Positions 1 to 11,508 of a stretch of 64,000 nt of DNA are shown here, one piece after another. The stretch covers positions 625,586 to 689,585 of the forward strand of contig BCHU01000007.1 of NCBI GenBank assembly GCA_001599715.1. The letters run 5' to 3'. A program made the position numbers and the translations under genes. How positions within the stretch are numbered: position 1 is the stretch's first letter; each line of letters begins with the position of its first letter. The notes under the pieces were generated by a model, which saw only the letters and a program-made list of their open reading frames with translations, was not told where the DNA came from and searched no databases. The DNA comes from Phaeotremella fagi (taxonomy: Eukaryota; Basidiomycota; Tremellomycetes; Tremellales; Phaeotremellaceae).

Positions 1-18
1 GACTGGAGTCATGGCGAG

Positions 19-27
19 GTATATATA
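19..27 (+). promoter_or_regulatory. TATA-like box
   Basis: TATATATAC lies about 165 bases upstream of the ATG at 193. The stretch after it is a CT/CA-rich leader without strong coding character. The role as core promoter is inferred from position only. Confidence 0.4.
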
Positions 28-159
28 CTGGGGGGGATTCGATGCATGTTCTTCCTCTTCATCAAACAACTCCAACTCCAACTCCAACTCACAACACAAC
101 TCCATTAACCAAACCCAAACCTTTTTTACCTTAAACACTCAAACTCTTACTCCACAACC

Positions 160-192
160 TCACACTCACACTCACACTCACACTCACACACA
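160..192. repeat. CACACT microsatellite in 5' leader
   Basis: About five tandem CACACT/CACTCA units run directly into the start codon at 193. It is probably an untranslated leader; the same C/A-rich style occurs in front of the NPC1-like gene at 35610-35655. Confidence 0.6.
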
Positions 193-795
193 ATGGGTCT
201 CATCAAAACAGCAATCGTAGCAGGAGCCGGTTTAGGTGGTTTAAAAATGTACACGAACCATCTAGAAAAGACAGGTGGTAACCCTCCAAGCGGTCTAGGT
301 CAAATGGCAGGTAACTTCCTAGGTGGTGGACGTGGTAATCAAAACTATCTCCAATCCCAACAAAACCAACAACAACAATATATCCAACCATCCAACTCTA
401 ACCATCATCCCGAATGTCAATGTCAACCTTGTTTACAAGATAAACAATTCTCTAACGGTGGTGGTGTCCAACAACGACGTTATATCTCTGCTCCACCTCA
501 ACAATCGTCTTATCATCAAAATGATTATCCTAAATATCAAAATCAACAGTTCGAGAAACAACAGTTCTATCAGAACCAACAGAATTCGTATCCACCTCAA
601 TACCAAAACCAAAACCAAAACCAAAACGGTAACTATCAAAATTACGATTCACCACCCGCCTACATGAACTCTGGTAACGGTAGAAATAACACGAACGTTA
701 GTGGTGGTTGGGGTAACGATCAGTTCCAACAACGTCCTACTTCTACTTGGAACGATGAAAAATCCGGTGCTAGAATTGAGAGTATCGAGTTATAG
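193..795 (+). CDS. Small Q/N-rich protein, possibly N-myristoylated
   Basis: This is an unspliced 200-residue ORF of unknown function. Residues 1-25 are apolar and glycine-rich (MGLIKTAIVAGAGLGGLKMY) and fit the N-myristoylation pattern MGxxx(S/T), with Thr at position 6. The rest is low-complexity sequence rich in Gln, Asn, Tyr and Pro, with a Cys-x-Cys-x2-Cys group near residue 77. Together these suggest a membrane-tethered disordered protein, but that is inference. The ATG is chosen because it follows the leader repeat and a TATA-like box. The gene is convergent with the regulator at 1041-3933. No family is recognised. Confidence 0.7.
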   Translation: MGLIKTAIVAGAGLGGLKMYTNHLEKTGGNPPSGLGQMAGNFLGGGRGNQNYLQSQQNQQQQYIQPSNSNHHPECQCQPCLQDKQFSNGGGVQQRRYISAPPQQSSYHQNDYPKYQNQQFEKQQFYQNQQNSYPPQYQNQNQNQNGNYQNYDSPPAYMNSGNGRNNTNVSGGWGNDQFQQRPTSTWNDEKSGARIESIEL

Positions 796-1040
796 AGTTT
801 GACTTAGGATTTGGATTGGATTTAGATTTAGATGGGGGTGATGTAGTTTAGTTTTCGTCATGTACTTACTGTACGAATACTGTTTGAATGTATCCATTTT
901 TCACTATACTTTCTTTATGATTTGCAGAATCCATTTTCAAGAACACAAAAGATAACTGTCATCCTTGTACAATCCATCCATACAAAAGTACATTACAAGT
1001 AGTGTACATACAAAGCTGAATCAATCTATAAACGTCCCCA

Positions 1041-3933
1041 CTAAAACCCATTAACACCACCAAAACCACCATGACCATTCTGTCCCGATCCCTGCCACCC
1101 ATGATCCTCCCCTTGACATCCATTAGAAACACCATGATGCTGAGTTGGGGGTTGAGGTTGAGGTTGACCTTGGGTTTGATGTTGAACACATTGTTGGATT
1201 TGTTGAGCGTGACCATGAGTTGCCTGCTGATGTTGTTGCGGTATGGATTGTTGTTGCGAAGCATTCTGATATCCATAACCATAACCGAAAACTTCTGACA
1301 AAATCTGATCAAGATTTTGTGGAGTCGTACCGTTTGTATTAGCATGACCATTACTCTGACTGGTCACATTCACGTTCCCGTTCCCGTTCCCGTTCCCATT
1401 CCCATTACCATTACCATTACCATTATTGAAACCATTCAAATGGCCCTCATGAATCAATGGTCGATGAGTTGAATCCTCGTTACCCGCCATCCAACGATCC
1501 GAGGTGTTCATATACTGTTGATGACCTATCGGTTGAGAGTTCTGTAAATGTGAATTAACAGGTAAAACATTGGGTGTGGATTGTGTCAATCCAATAGGTT
1601 GTTGATGTTGATGATGTTGATGCGAATGTGGTTGATGTTGAATTTGTGACTGTTGATGTTGATGATTGACCTGCTGTTGATTCGATTTCTGTGACGACAA
1701 GAAATGACCGTTCGGGAAAATAATCCTGACAGTGGTAGAATCACTGATCCCAGATGCCTTGGCAGCTTCCCGTTCAACATCTATAGATTCAATCCAAGAA
1801 GTCGCAGTTCTAAACATCGATCCCAACAAATTACTACATCCATTAGCGATGGATTCACCACCGTTCTCATCATCCGGAACCAACATTCCTATACCTCTCA
1901 TAACCTGTGAAACCTGTTTCAACGTCAACAACCACGGTAAATCGTTTGTCGCTTCATGTAAAGCACCTGATCGCTTCAAGGCTATCATTGTAGCTGCCTG
2001 CATTTCCATTAACGTTTTGGCTGATTCGACAGCGATACTGATCACTTCGTGTAGAGGTAAAACGTCACCTTGGGTTGGATTTCTTGGGTCTGGAATTACA
2101 CTGTGTCCAAGAGCGGCGAAAGCTAATAAAGTCTGTTCTGCTATTTCACCGCGTTTCTTTCCCCAATGTTTAAGTGCATCGGAAGCAGGTGACGTGTCCA
2201 TGATCACTACCATTATGTCTTCAGGATTCATCGATCGAGTTATGGCGTATGAAATTGCTTGAGCCGTGTTGAGATCAGTTGGTAGGTTTAGGTAAGCGTG
2301 TCGAGTTCCGGGTAGATAGCTGACGGCAAGGAAACATCGTAAACCAAGAATGAGAACTCTCATCTCATCATACCGCTTTCTGAGACCCCGATAACTGACC
2401 CAAGCTGAATCGGCACCCGTCAAAAGAGGACCTAAATGGTCAATCAGATACAGCTTTCAAACCCACCTAACAATTCATGATATCTGGTATCAAGTTGATC
2501 CATCAGATTGAAAAACAATTCACACTCCGCTACGATAGCTAATACCGGATCGAATCCAGGAATCTCGATCGCTGATTCCAAAGCCTTTCGAATCCTAGCC
2601 AAGGAAGCATGAACGTGACCTAGTCTAACTAATCTATCACAGACTGATAATTTCCCCAATAAAATCGCGTGATCTTCATCGGATGACCATAGGTGATTAG
2701 ACTCTGGTGACATGAAGTTAGCTGCAAAGGTTGCGGCGTCGGTCAGACTGATTGGTTTTTGGACGTTTTCATTCTCCAACGCCAATCTAGCTTCTGTCAA
2801 ACAGATGCTGAGCCATAACCAATAATCGGACTGTTGCCAAGACAATCTTGAGATGGCATACATCATTTGTCGAACCAAAGCAGAGAAACCTAAACTTTGG
2901 GATATAGTTGATAAAGCGAAACCTTGTCCTCTTGCTACGGTGAGTGAGCGTGGATTCACCGGTTGAAGAGGTAAAACGCCTAGTGGAGCGTGGAGGGATA
3001 GAATCTCTAGAGCTTGAAGAGCATGCCATGTAGGTGAAAGATTTAGTAGAACAGTGTTTCGCAGATACGAGATGTAAGGTGAGAGTACTGATCGCGTGTG
3101 AGCAACAGCAGCGTCCTTCGGTAAAGCCAAAGTAGAGAGGTAAATGACAACTGATAACAACAACGAGATAGTCACTTCCGGTGCCACCGTGTAAAGTTCA
3201 ATAACTTTGTTCAGAGGTTCAAGATGTGGATGAAAAGTTTGAAGCTGAGAGTATCTATACTGTCAGTCATGTTTATAGATTGAACCTACCCAGGTTGCAA
3301 CCTCATCAACATCTCATCATTAACCAACTCTCTCAAATCCAAATCATCAGCGTCCAAAACTCTTCTCCGTCTCTTCTTCCCAGCTTTATCATAAGCGACT
3401 TTAAGCATCGCACAAACAAGTTCGAAAGGTCTACCGTGAAGTTTGAAATCTTTGATCTGGGGTGTGTCGATAGGATCCAAAGGTCGAGTGAAATCAGGTG
3501 GCGTATCTTGTTGACTTGGTTTCACGAAAATGTCCTTCCCAAGTGGTTGAGGTTGAAATCCATGCATCACTTCCAATGAGTGATTTATTTCACTCATTCG
3601 TGAGAGATTGGATGGTCGTCTTGTAGATGGGGATTGACGTTTTTGTTTGAGCTTCGACGGGTCGTTGGGAGTTGACGATGTTGATTCCATAGATAGCTGA
3701 TGACTTATCGGTGAATCCATCATTGTTGACATTCTTTTACGATTTTTTTTCGAAACATCGTCTACCACACATGGAAGTGCTAACACTTTACATCTGTGAC
3801 ATGATTTCTCTATTGGTAACGGATGTGAACTCGATGGGACGTCTAGGTCCGGTAGTTCACATCTTGTTTTCCTGACCTTACAGAGATCGCATGAGCGTCT
3901 TGCATGAGTTCTCTTAGCTCTTGGTTCTGACAT
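1041..3933 (-). CDS. Zn(II)2Cys6 transcription factor
   Basis: Three exons on the minus strand (3933-3290, 3254-2467, 2431-1041) join to 940 residues. Residues 15-55 form a zinc binuclear cluster, C-x2-C-x6-C-x19-C-x2-C-x6-C, preceded by basic residues. The 19-residue middle loop is longer than the usual 5-12. The middle of the protein is helical and resembles the regulatory region of fungal zinc-cluster factors. The C-terminal third is low complexity: Gln/His-rich, then a Gly-Asn dipeptide run coded by a microsatellite, then more Gln/Pro. It is presumably a nuclear DNA-binding regulator; its target is unknown. The first intron is only 35 bases, with a CTGAC branch site. It diverges from the NKAP gene across a 266-base promoter region. 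Confidence 0.88.
1373..1427. repeat. Hexamer microsatellite coding a Gly-Asn run
   Basis: Tandem GTTCCC units grade into ATTCCC and ATTACC units. On the minus strand they encode alternating Gly and Asn in the C-terminal part of the zinc-cluster factor. The unit length keeps the frame, so copy-number change would only lengthen or shorten the run. Confidence 0.8.
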
Positions 3934-4106
3934 GATAGGTGTGGGATGAGTATGAGATGACGGTTGTTGACTGGATAAGAATGATCTGTTATCAGAGGAG
4001 GACGTGGATGTGAGAGAAAGAGAAGAAGAAGAGAAAGAATTGAATTGAATTCTAGTTGTAGATCTCTCTTCCCGCTAAGTGAGTCTGATTCCGTTGGATA
4101 CGCCAA

Positions 4107-4118
4107 TCACGTGACTTT
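4107..4118. promoter_or_regulatory. TCACGTGA palindrome (bHLH/Cbf1-type site)
   Basis: The 12-mer TCACGTGACTTT lies in the divergent promoter between the zinc-cluster factor (start 3933) and NKAP (start 4200). The identical 12-mer recurs upstream of the NPC1-like gene at 35539. TCACGTGA is the core bound by Cbf1/SREBP/TFEB-class bHLH proteins; actual binding is inferred. Confidence 0.4.
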
Positions 4119-4199
4119 TTCACCGTAGTGGTAACAAGTTAAGCTAATTAATTATGCTCTTTTTCATTTCTTTCTTCTCTCATCATTCATACAGAAACA

Positions 4200-5553
4200 A
4201 TGGCAACAATCCATCCATCCCGTCTAGGTCTAGTCCCACAAGAAAGACCAAGACCACCTCCAACAAGAGAAGAAGAATTGAAACAAAAACTCATAGAAAG
4301 GAGAAGGAACGAAAGTAACAAAGAAACTGAAAGAAACGTCCAAAGGTCGCGATCACCTTCACCCCGTCGAGAACGATCACCTCCGCGCGATAAATATAGG
4401 AGAGACGATAACGAACGTGATAGGAGAGGCGGTGGCGATCGACGTGATGATAGAGAAAGAAGTAGAAGAAGTTCTCCCAGTTATAAACCTTTTGACGGTG
4501 GCAATGGAAACGGTGTCCCACCTTGGCGTGGAGGTGCTGGTGGATTTCAAGGAGGTGCTTCGAGAGGATACGTTGGGACCGATCTTGAAAAGTGAGTGTG
4601 GATCTATTTGATGGGTGCTAACCAGTTAGACGTCGACTTGATCGTGAAAACAATGATCTATCAATATGGCCAGCGTCCCCTAAACAACCATACAGAGATG
4701 AAGAGTAGGTATAATTTATCAAATACATCATTAAGCTCGAAGCTGACATACATCTCTAGTGAACTAGCAGCTGAAAGACGAAAATCCAAATCATCCAAGA
4801 AAAAATCTAAATCCAAAAAATCATCATCATCAAGAAAACGAAGTAAAAGATATTCGTCTGATGAAGAATCAGATTCGTCAGAGGAAGAAAGGAGACGGAG
4901 GAGACGACGTGAGAAGGAACGTGAACGTGAGAAAGAGAGGGAGAGACGGAGACGATACTCGTCTGATGAAGAGAGGGATCGGGAGAGGAAGAAGAAGATT
5001 GATAAACCTGTTTCTGAGGATGAAGATGAAGATGAAGATCAATGGGTTGAAAAGGCAAAATCACCTGTTAAAGTTGTCGTACCGATTTTACCTGTTGAAG
5101 AAGAAGATTCTGATGTTGAAGTTGGACCTAAAATGCCTAAAGAAATGGTGATAGATGGTAAACACGGTCGATCAGCGTAAGTCCCCTACCTCTCCATCTC
5201 TCGACCCTAACTGACCAAAAAAAAACAGATATACAAACATGTTCAAAGGTGAAGGAGAAGCTATGGCAGCCTTCGCCGCCTCCGGTCAAAGAATCCCACG
5301 AAGAGGTGAGATAGGATTAGATTCCGAGACGATTGAGAAATTCGAGGAATCGGGTTATGTCATGTCTGGATCGAGACATCGGGTTATGAACGCTGTTCGA
5401 ATGAGGAAGGAGAACCAGGTCATCAACGCTGAAGAGCAACGTGCTATTTTGAAATTGCAACGTGAGGAGAAGGAGAAGAAGGAAGGTATGATTATCGCTC
5501 AGTTCAAAGAGATGATGGAGGAGAATCTGAAGAGACAGGGTATACAGAAATAG
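4200..5553 (+). CDS. NKAP family pre-mRNA splicing factor
   Basis: Four exons (4200-4591, 4630-4704, 4760-5176, 5229-5553) give 402 residues. The N-terminal half is Arg/Ser- and Lys/Ser/Asp/Glu-rich, as in spliceosome proteins. A short RENNDLSIWPASP motif near residue 140 matches the conserved WPxSP segment of NKAP. The C-terminal 110 residues are the SynMuv/NKAP domain, with IPRRGEIGL, SGYVMSGSRHRVMNAVR and RKENQV. In animals NKAP is a nuclear RNA-binding factor of the catalytic spliceosome, and this orthologue is expected to act there. Length agrees with the family (about 400). The start follows a pyrimidine-rich leader. Confidence 0.93.
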
Positions 5554-5719
5554 TAGCAGTTATTTTTAGTCATGATATTCTATCTTGCGTAAAGAATACT
5601 CTTGCACGTCGTATCGGATACATGATAATCATTAAATAGTTCGTATAAAGTTAGAATTAAAAATCCGAAACGTCAAAACAAAACATAAAGCATAAACACA
5701 TGAAAACGTCCAACCATCC

Positions 5720-8700
5720 CTACGTCCTAATAACCAAACCCGAAATCAAATCATCAATCTCCCGATCAAAATCATTCAAACGACCTTGTAACCCCGTAAA
5801 ACAATTTCTGATATCCGGATGAATATGATCATCAACCTTGATCTGATCTCCATAATACATTTTCGTAATCTCGTCAACCTCACCATCGACAACATCAGTC
5901 TGAGTATGATCAACAGATTGTTTTTGACTGTGTCGTCTGAAAGTACCACTGTTACCGTTACCGTTCCCGTTCCCGTTAACACCTCCAACAGGATAATTTC
6001 TTTTCAAATCTCGTGCCCTAGCTTCGATAGCCGCCAACATGTTTTTCATACCGAAATCATCGTTGTACCTGACAGGAGCTCGTGGAGTTGGTGAAGCCGA
6101 ACTAACAGATCTTGTAAATATAGCACCTGAAAAAGGTGGGGTAGGGTGTGAAGACGTCGTACCGGTCAACGGTGTTGATGATCGATCTTCATACTCCCGA
6201 TCTTTATTGATAGATACTTCAGACATGATAGACGCTATTGAAGGTTGTTGACGATGTCTCGAGATGATTTTATTCACACTGGCAGCGGTTTGATGTAATT
6301 CCTGTCTGGAGGTCGTTTGACGTGGTGGCATCTCAACAGTCTTACCTTCAGGTAGAGAAGTCAACGATCTCTGTTGTGGTGTTACCCTACCCGAAGTTGG
6401 TATTTCATCGTTAGATCTTGATTTGACGATATTGATAACCCTGTTGATTTTCTCTTCTAATTTTCCATCAGGTTGCCCGGCTGATTTTTGCAAGGCACCA
6501 CGTAAGATATCATCACCACCTGCGACCTTTTCCAGTTTCTTGTTACCAATTTCACTCTCAGGTTCAGGTGTACTTGGAGCAGTTTGATAGACCGTTTCAC
6601 CAGTTCCCATTCGCAGCAAATCTGGTGGTTTCGGACTAGATTGTTGACCATCTTTACCCCATTCTTCTTCGAGCAATTCAGAGATATCATAAGTTTCACC
6701 ATCATCGTCGATGAAACTGTATCTAATCTTTTCGCCATCCGGTTCCATCAACCTTGAAGATCTGATTGTACCCTTGTCGGGCAGAACGACATCGACACCA
6801 TGAGATTGATTAGTGTGAGCCGATATCAAAGCTTTCTGTGTAGCCCTCGATGCTGCTCTCTGAGCAGCAATGATTTCTTGAGGCGACATTGCGTTTCCCT
6901 CTGGTACAGAAGCGACGGATGAAGGTTGTTGCTGACGCAGAACCCCAGGACGCTCTTCGGTGTACGACGACCGATGCCCAACCCGTCGAAGAATGAATAC
7001 TGGGTCCGTAGGAAGTAAATCTGTAGGTTTACCGGTATTTTGACTGGCATCTCTGGATCGTCGACGTTCTTCCGGTGTACTCCTTTCCATGGGACGTAAA
7101 ATCGGTGGAGAAGGGTAAGCTTCAAGTACTTTACTCGATGGTGGGAAGGTACGTTCTGATGTTAGCTTGTTACACTCAATCAACCCACCTTGACCATTGG
7201 CCGAAGCGACCAAACTATATCGAGCTCTGGGATTTCGACTTCCAATCTTATCGTCAACATCGTCGCCTCCTTCTACCACACCTGAGATTCCAAATCTCTC
7301 CAAACCCTGTTCAATAGCTTCAATAACGGTTGCGTTTCGAGGTAAAACGAACAATCGTTTTCGGGGGTTCAAAGAGGGAGCTTGATTTCGAAGTTGAGTT
7401 TTGGAGATGATAGCTTCACTGGATGGATCAAACACTGCTCCATCAGGTAGATCCGATGGATGTATCAAGAGTTGAATGGTGAATTTCGCAGAAGGTGAAG
7501 AGAATCTCTCAGGTGAAGGCTGGCCTGTGGTCGAAATTGTCAAATGAGGATTGAGTCTGTGAGGAGTCGGTGGTGTGATAGTAGACAAAGATCCTGAGGG
7601 GGTGACTGAAGGTGTTGATTCACTCGTTCTATTTTCTGGAGATTCCTGAACAGTCGAGAGATTAGATGAATAACTCGAAAATTCACTCGTGGTTCCAGGA
7701 AGAGTTTGTGATTGAACCCTACGGTTCAAGTAAATTTTTACCGTTGAATCATCCGAGAAATCGTTCATTCCAAGTTTGGCGATAGCAGGATGTGTAGATA
7801 GATTACTCGCGATACTTGAAATACTACCAACAGACGACCTTTTAACAGTAGGCGTGATACCCAAAGTATCAGTTTGATCGTCGTTCCAACGTTGAACAGC
7901 TTCTTGGAAAGCAGACAAAGGTTTCTCCTCCGGTGATAACTCCATCTCTTCTCCAGAAACATCCTTCACCGTGAGATAATACTCTGCTGAATGAAGATGG
8001 AATCTTTGAGTAGCTTGTCGAACCAAATCAGTCGCTGATGTCGTTTCGTTAAGTAAAACCGTTTTGAACGAAGCTTCAGATTTAACGTTTTCACCGGCAA
8101 ACACCCGAATGACGTTCAACAACGGTGCCGCTGGATTTGGTGAGACGATGATCGAAGCAGGTCGACCACCTTGCATTGCAGTTAATCTCATGGCGGCTGC
8201 ACTCTGAGCTACAGCCGCTGCTGCGTCCCCTGCAGATGGAGTGTGGGGGTTTGGTGATCGATTCAAATATTTATTGGTATAAGATTGTTGAAGTTCTTGA
8301 TCCCTTTGTTGAAGTCTATAAGATATCGGTTGATTCTGAGCGGCATTACCTCTTGAAGCTGGTGACTCCTCTGATAATCGACTAGCAGGTGATTCAACAG
8401 CTCCACTAACCATACTCTCCTCTGAAGACCTAGGATCAACACTCGAGATACCTTTTTTATCCTTTTCTTTATCCTTGTTCTTGTTTCTCGAGAACAGACC
8501 ACCCAAAACTCCTCTCGAGGTTCTCTTCTTGTCCGTCTCCTCTTTCTTGGCCTTTTTGATTTTCTTACCATCGTCTGGACTCGTGGGAGTGGTTCGACCG
8601 GATGAAGCTGTAGCATAAGATGATGCTGACGCTACAGAAGTTATTGATTGACCACTGGCTTTTCTGGTTGGTTGGGAATTGACGATGGCTGATGGTAACA

Positions 8701-9948
8701 GTGGACCACTTGCAACGGATGGTGTGACTGTTATACGACGAGTTTCACCTGCTTGAGCTGGATCCAAAGAATTCAATGAAGTTGTTGATGTCGATGCCAT
8801 AGGATATTCGACTACTGTCTCGGAAGGTTGTTTAACAGATTCGTGTTGACGTGGTGCAAATGGATTATTTGATTGAGGCGTGATTGGTTTACCCAGTGAA
8901 ACTTGTTCCCTAGACTTGTCGACAGCTGTATCAGCCCATTCAATCCCATCATCAGGTTCCATATCCATTCCATCAACAGAATTTTCGACCTGTTGCAACT
9001 CTGCCTGACCTCTATCCTCAACTTCATCCGTTCTATCACCAAGTTCATCATCATCAATGTCATCAACTTCGTCATCCTCTTCACCATCCTCAAACATTCC
9101 TTCTTCATCTTCGTCATCCTCCTCATCACTACTCCAAGTTACACCCGGATGATCGACATAGGTTGGGGGAGCGAATTCGACTCTTCTAGATCCATTCTCA
9201 TGATCTTCATCTTCACCTGCCATGTCATGTCGTACACCTTTAGCTTTGGCTGTTATGAGTCCCTTTAGTTTTTCACGTCCTTGTACAGCACTAGCTTGTA
9301 TTTCGAGTTGTGTAGCAGCTGCTATATCAACATTTCGATGTTTGTTCAATCTCGCCAGTCTTTCGTAGGGAGTTTCGATATTCTCTGCAGGTATGTATCC
9401 AACATCCTCGGTTTTCAACACTCGAACGAGCCACCAATACGAATTAGCGTCATCAAGAAGTAGTAACGAGTCTCCTTTGACAACTGAAGCTTGACCTTCG
9501 ACCGTTGCTAAGAAAGTATGTCTGACTTGTTAGTGATGAATTTATGAATCACTCACAAAGCGTATGTCAGACTAAAATCTATGTTCTCATCAGGTATACT
9601 AGCAGTACTACTTTCTTCATCCGTGAAATCCTCTTCTTCCTCATCCTCAACATCTTCTTTCATCCCGTTCTGCTGTTGCTGCTGCTGTTGTAATTGTAAC
9701 TGCCTTTGTCGATAGGCGTGTTGTTGTTGCTGTTGTTGATAGTATTCAGCTTCTGTCATTTCTACTTCGTCTTCATCGGATGAAGTATCTTCCAAGACGG
9801 AGTGAGAGGGATGAGCAGTTGCAATTGTGTTGGATCTTGTTGGTGATGTTATTGTTGTTGATGTCGATGTTGACATGTTGGATGAAAGGGATTTGTGGTA
9901 GTGTGGGTGGGATTGATGGTGATTAGTTTGAAATTGATTGTCATCCAC
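5720..9948 (-). CDS. Large SH3 and Ras-association domain scaffold protein
   Basis: Two exons (9948-9557, 9521-5720) separated by a 35-base intron with a CTAAC branch site give 1,397 residues. Exon 1 carries a polyGln tract and an acidic stretch. The intron interrupts an SH3 domain at about residues 124-185 (LTYALHTFLATVEGQ, SYWWLVRV, GYIPAENIETP), which continues into the basic motif ERLARLNKHRN. A Ras-association-like domain lies at about residues 598-680 (VIRVFAGENV through FQEAVQRW). The rest is Ser/Thr/Pro-rich and disordered, and the C-terminus ends in a short helical segment. SH3 plus RA suggests an adaptor in GTPase signalling or polarity. It lacks a SAM domain, so it is not Ste50. 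No gene name is assigned. Confidence 0.88.
9664..9745. repeat. CAG/CAA repeats coding polyglutamine
   Basis: Two blocks of mixed GTT/GCT triplets on the plus strand encode Gln runs (up to nine in a row) in exon 1 of the SH3/RA protein. Codons are mixed, so it is less slippage-prone than a pure CAG tract. Confidence 0.75.
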
Positions 9949-10565
9949 TATGTGATAAATGATTGATACCTCTTCGGTATCATGTCAACAATGACCAGTC
10001 AACAGTAAACAAGTCAAGAATAACAATAACAAGTATAGGATATCAGGTCAAGTTACCACTACTTTAATGTTAATGCTAATCTCAATCAATTCATTTCATC
10101 CTCCCATTAATTCCATTCCAGCACGCGTCTCTGGCTAGTGCGACTCTATGCAGTAAATAAGGCAACTCACTACACGTCATTATTTTATAGCTTACATCGT
10201 TGTATACCCAGATGGCCTACAGACCAGTGCTGCATACCCCTACTTGGTACAGGCTAGTTGAGATGTCAACAGGAGTCAAGAACACTTGAGAATGCAACCT
10301 CACGGGTGGGATCCATCCTCAGGTCTAAGACGAGTTTTCAATTGCTTCTCTCTCCTTTCAAGGGTTCAAAAAAGCACGACGAAAGGCTTCCTTTGCTCCA
10401 CAGCCTCTAGTCTGCCTTCTCATCATTTCGCACTGATGGAAGGCATCACTTTGATTCAGCTCCCACTTTGATAAGTAGCTTTCTATTTCAATTATTTCTC
10501 TCTTCTTTCTTCAACTGTCTTTATCTCGCCACAACCGAACAACTTGCCATTATAAATACAGTACA
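9949..10565. other. Divergent intergenic region
   Basis: About 620 bases lie between the divergent starts of the SH3/RA gene and the small gene at 10566. There is no convincing ORF or RNA gene. The right end is pyrimidine-rich and contains ATTATAAATA 15-20 bases before the ATG at 10566. Presumably it serves as promoters for both genes. Confidence 0.5.
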
Positions 10566-11043
10566 ATGTCTGAAAAAGAATCCCGCGTAAGTTCCGTTAT
10601 GCACTTACATCACCTAATCCTGACCTGACTCGTAGAAACCCTATATCGACCCAAAAAAATTTGGAACTTTTTTTGATTTCACCACCGAGACCGACGACTC
10701 ATCAACCATCCGACAACTAACATTCAATGTTTCTCGGTTTGAAGTCACTGTACCACAAGATGTTTATGTACCTACCTCTGATTTTACCGTCCCAAAGGGC
10801 AGTACGCTTGCTTTTGATAAAGGAGATCACATGTTTTATCCATCTTCCTTAACTTCCGAATTCGTTAAAAATGGTTTTCCTGTGCTCGATTCAAATCCGC
10901 GGTGGTCAGTTGAGGTTGCAACTCAAGCAGTCATCAAGGAGTACAATCTGAAGTGCGGTAAAAGTAGCACAATCCAAACTGAGCAAGTTACTGAGGAAGA
11001 GGGAGGTGAGACGGAAAAAGAAACAGGGGAGTCTACTTCGTAG
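10566..11043 (+). CDS. Small unknown protein, spliced
   Basis: Two exons (10566-10586 and 10636-11043) join to 142 residues. The 21-base first exon ends at GTAAGT, and the acceptor CTCGTAG follows a CTGACT branch site. The predicted product is soluble: an aromatic, beta-rich first half (PYIDPKKFGTFFDF, VPQDVYVPTSDF) followed by an acidic Glu/Thr/Ser tail. There is no signal peptide, membrane helix or known motif. I do not recognise the family. The consistent splice signals and unbroken frame support a real gene. Confidence 0.65.
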
Positions 11044-11508
11044 GGAATCTCTATATCACAGTTGTCTTGACGAGGGGAGGGTATTGTTGATAAAAATGTA
11101 GGTAGCTGATTGTGACGGAGTTTTTTTTGTAGTACAAGTATGAAAGTAAAGTGATGGCGTGAATCAAAAGACATACAACCTTTCATCGCGCTTTGTTTCG
11201 AGAAAATGCCCATTGAAAAGAAGAGACAATCTTTCCTCGCAGGTTCGACATCATTGAATTACAACGTCTATTATCAGGGAGCTTGAGTATATTGTAATCA
11301 GTATGGAAGTATAAGTGACTGCACCTGTACAATACATGAACTTGTACTTGTAAAAGTACAAGTACAAGTTTGCATGTGTTCCACAACCAGAAAGTGCCAC
11401 AAAATAGTGCCACGTGGAGTTATGATTTCAGCTATGAACATCTCTGAAATTCCTTGACCTCCTTCTATAAAAAACTATCAACTCCAACCAAAAAACAATC
11501 ATATTTAA
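11044..11508. other. Intergenic region with promoter of the NDK gene
   Basis: No gene is seen in these 465 bases. It contains a 12-base perfect inverted repeat at 11340-11369, a CCACGTGG box at about 11410 and CTATAAAA at 11465, the last about 45 bases before the NDK start. These are plausible promoter elements for the NDK gene. Confidence 0.5.
11340..11369. repeat. Perfect inverted repeat, 12-base arms
   Basis: ACTTGTACTTGT is followed by a 6-base spacer and then its exact reverse complement. Each arm is itself two copies of ACTTGT, so the site is also a direct repeat of a hexamer. It could be a dimeric regulator site or a transcribed hairpin; neither is shown. Confidence 0.7.

Noticed and set aside
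1373..1427. Regular repeats as a CRISPR-like array
   Set aside because: In-frame coding microsatellite in a eukaryotic gene, without spacers.
1732..2262. 176-codon plus-strand ORF
   Set aside because: Lies fully antisense to the zinc-cluster factor exon 3, has no start context or known motif, and is best read as a shadow.
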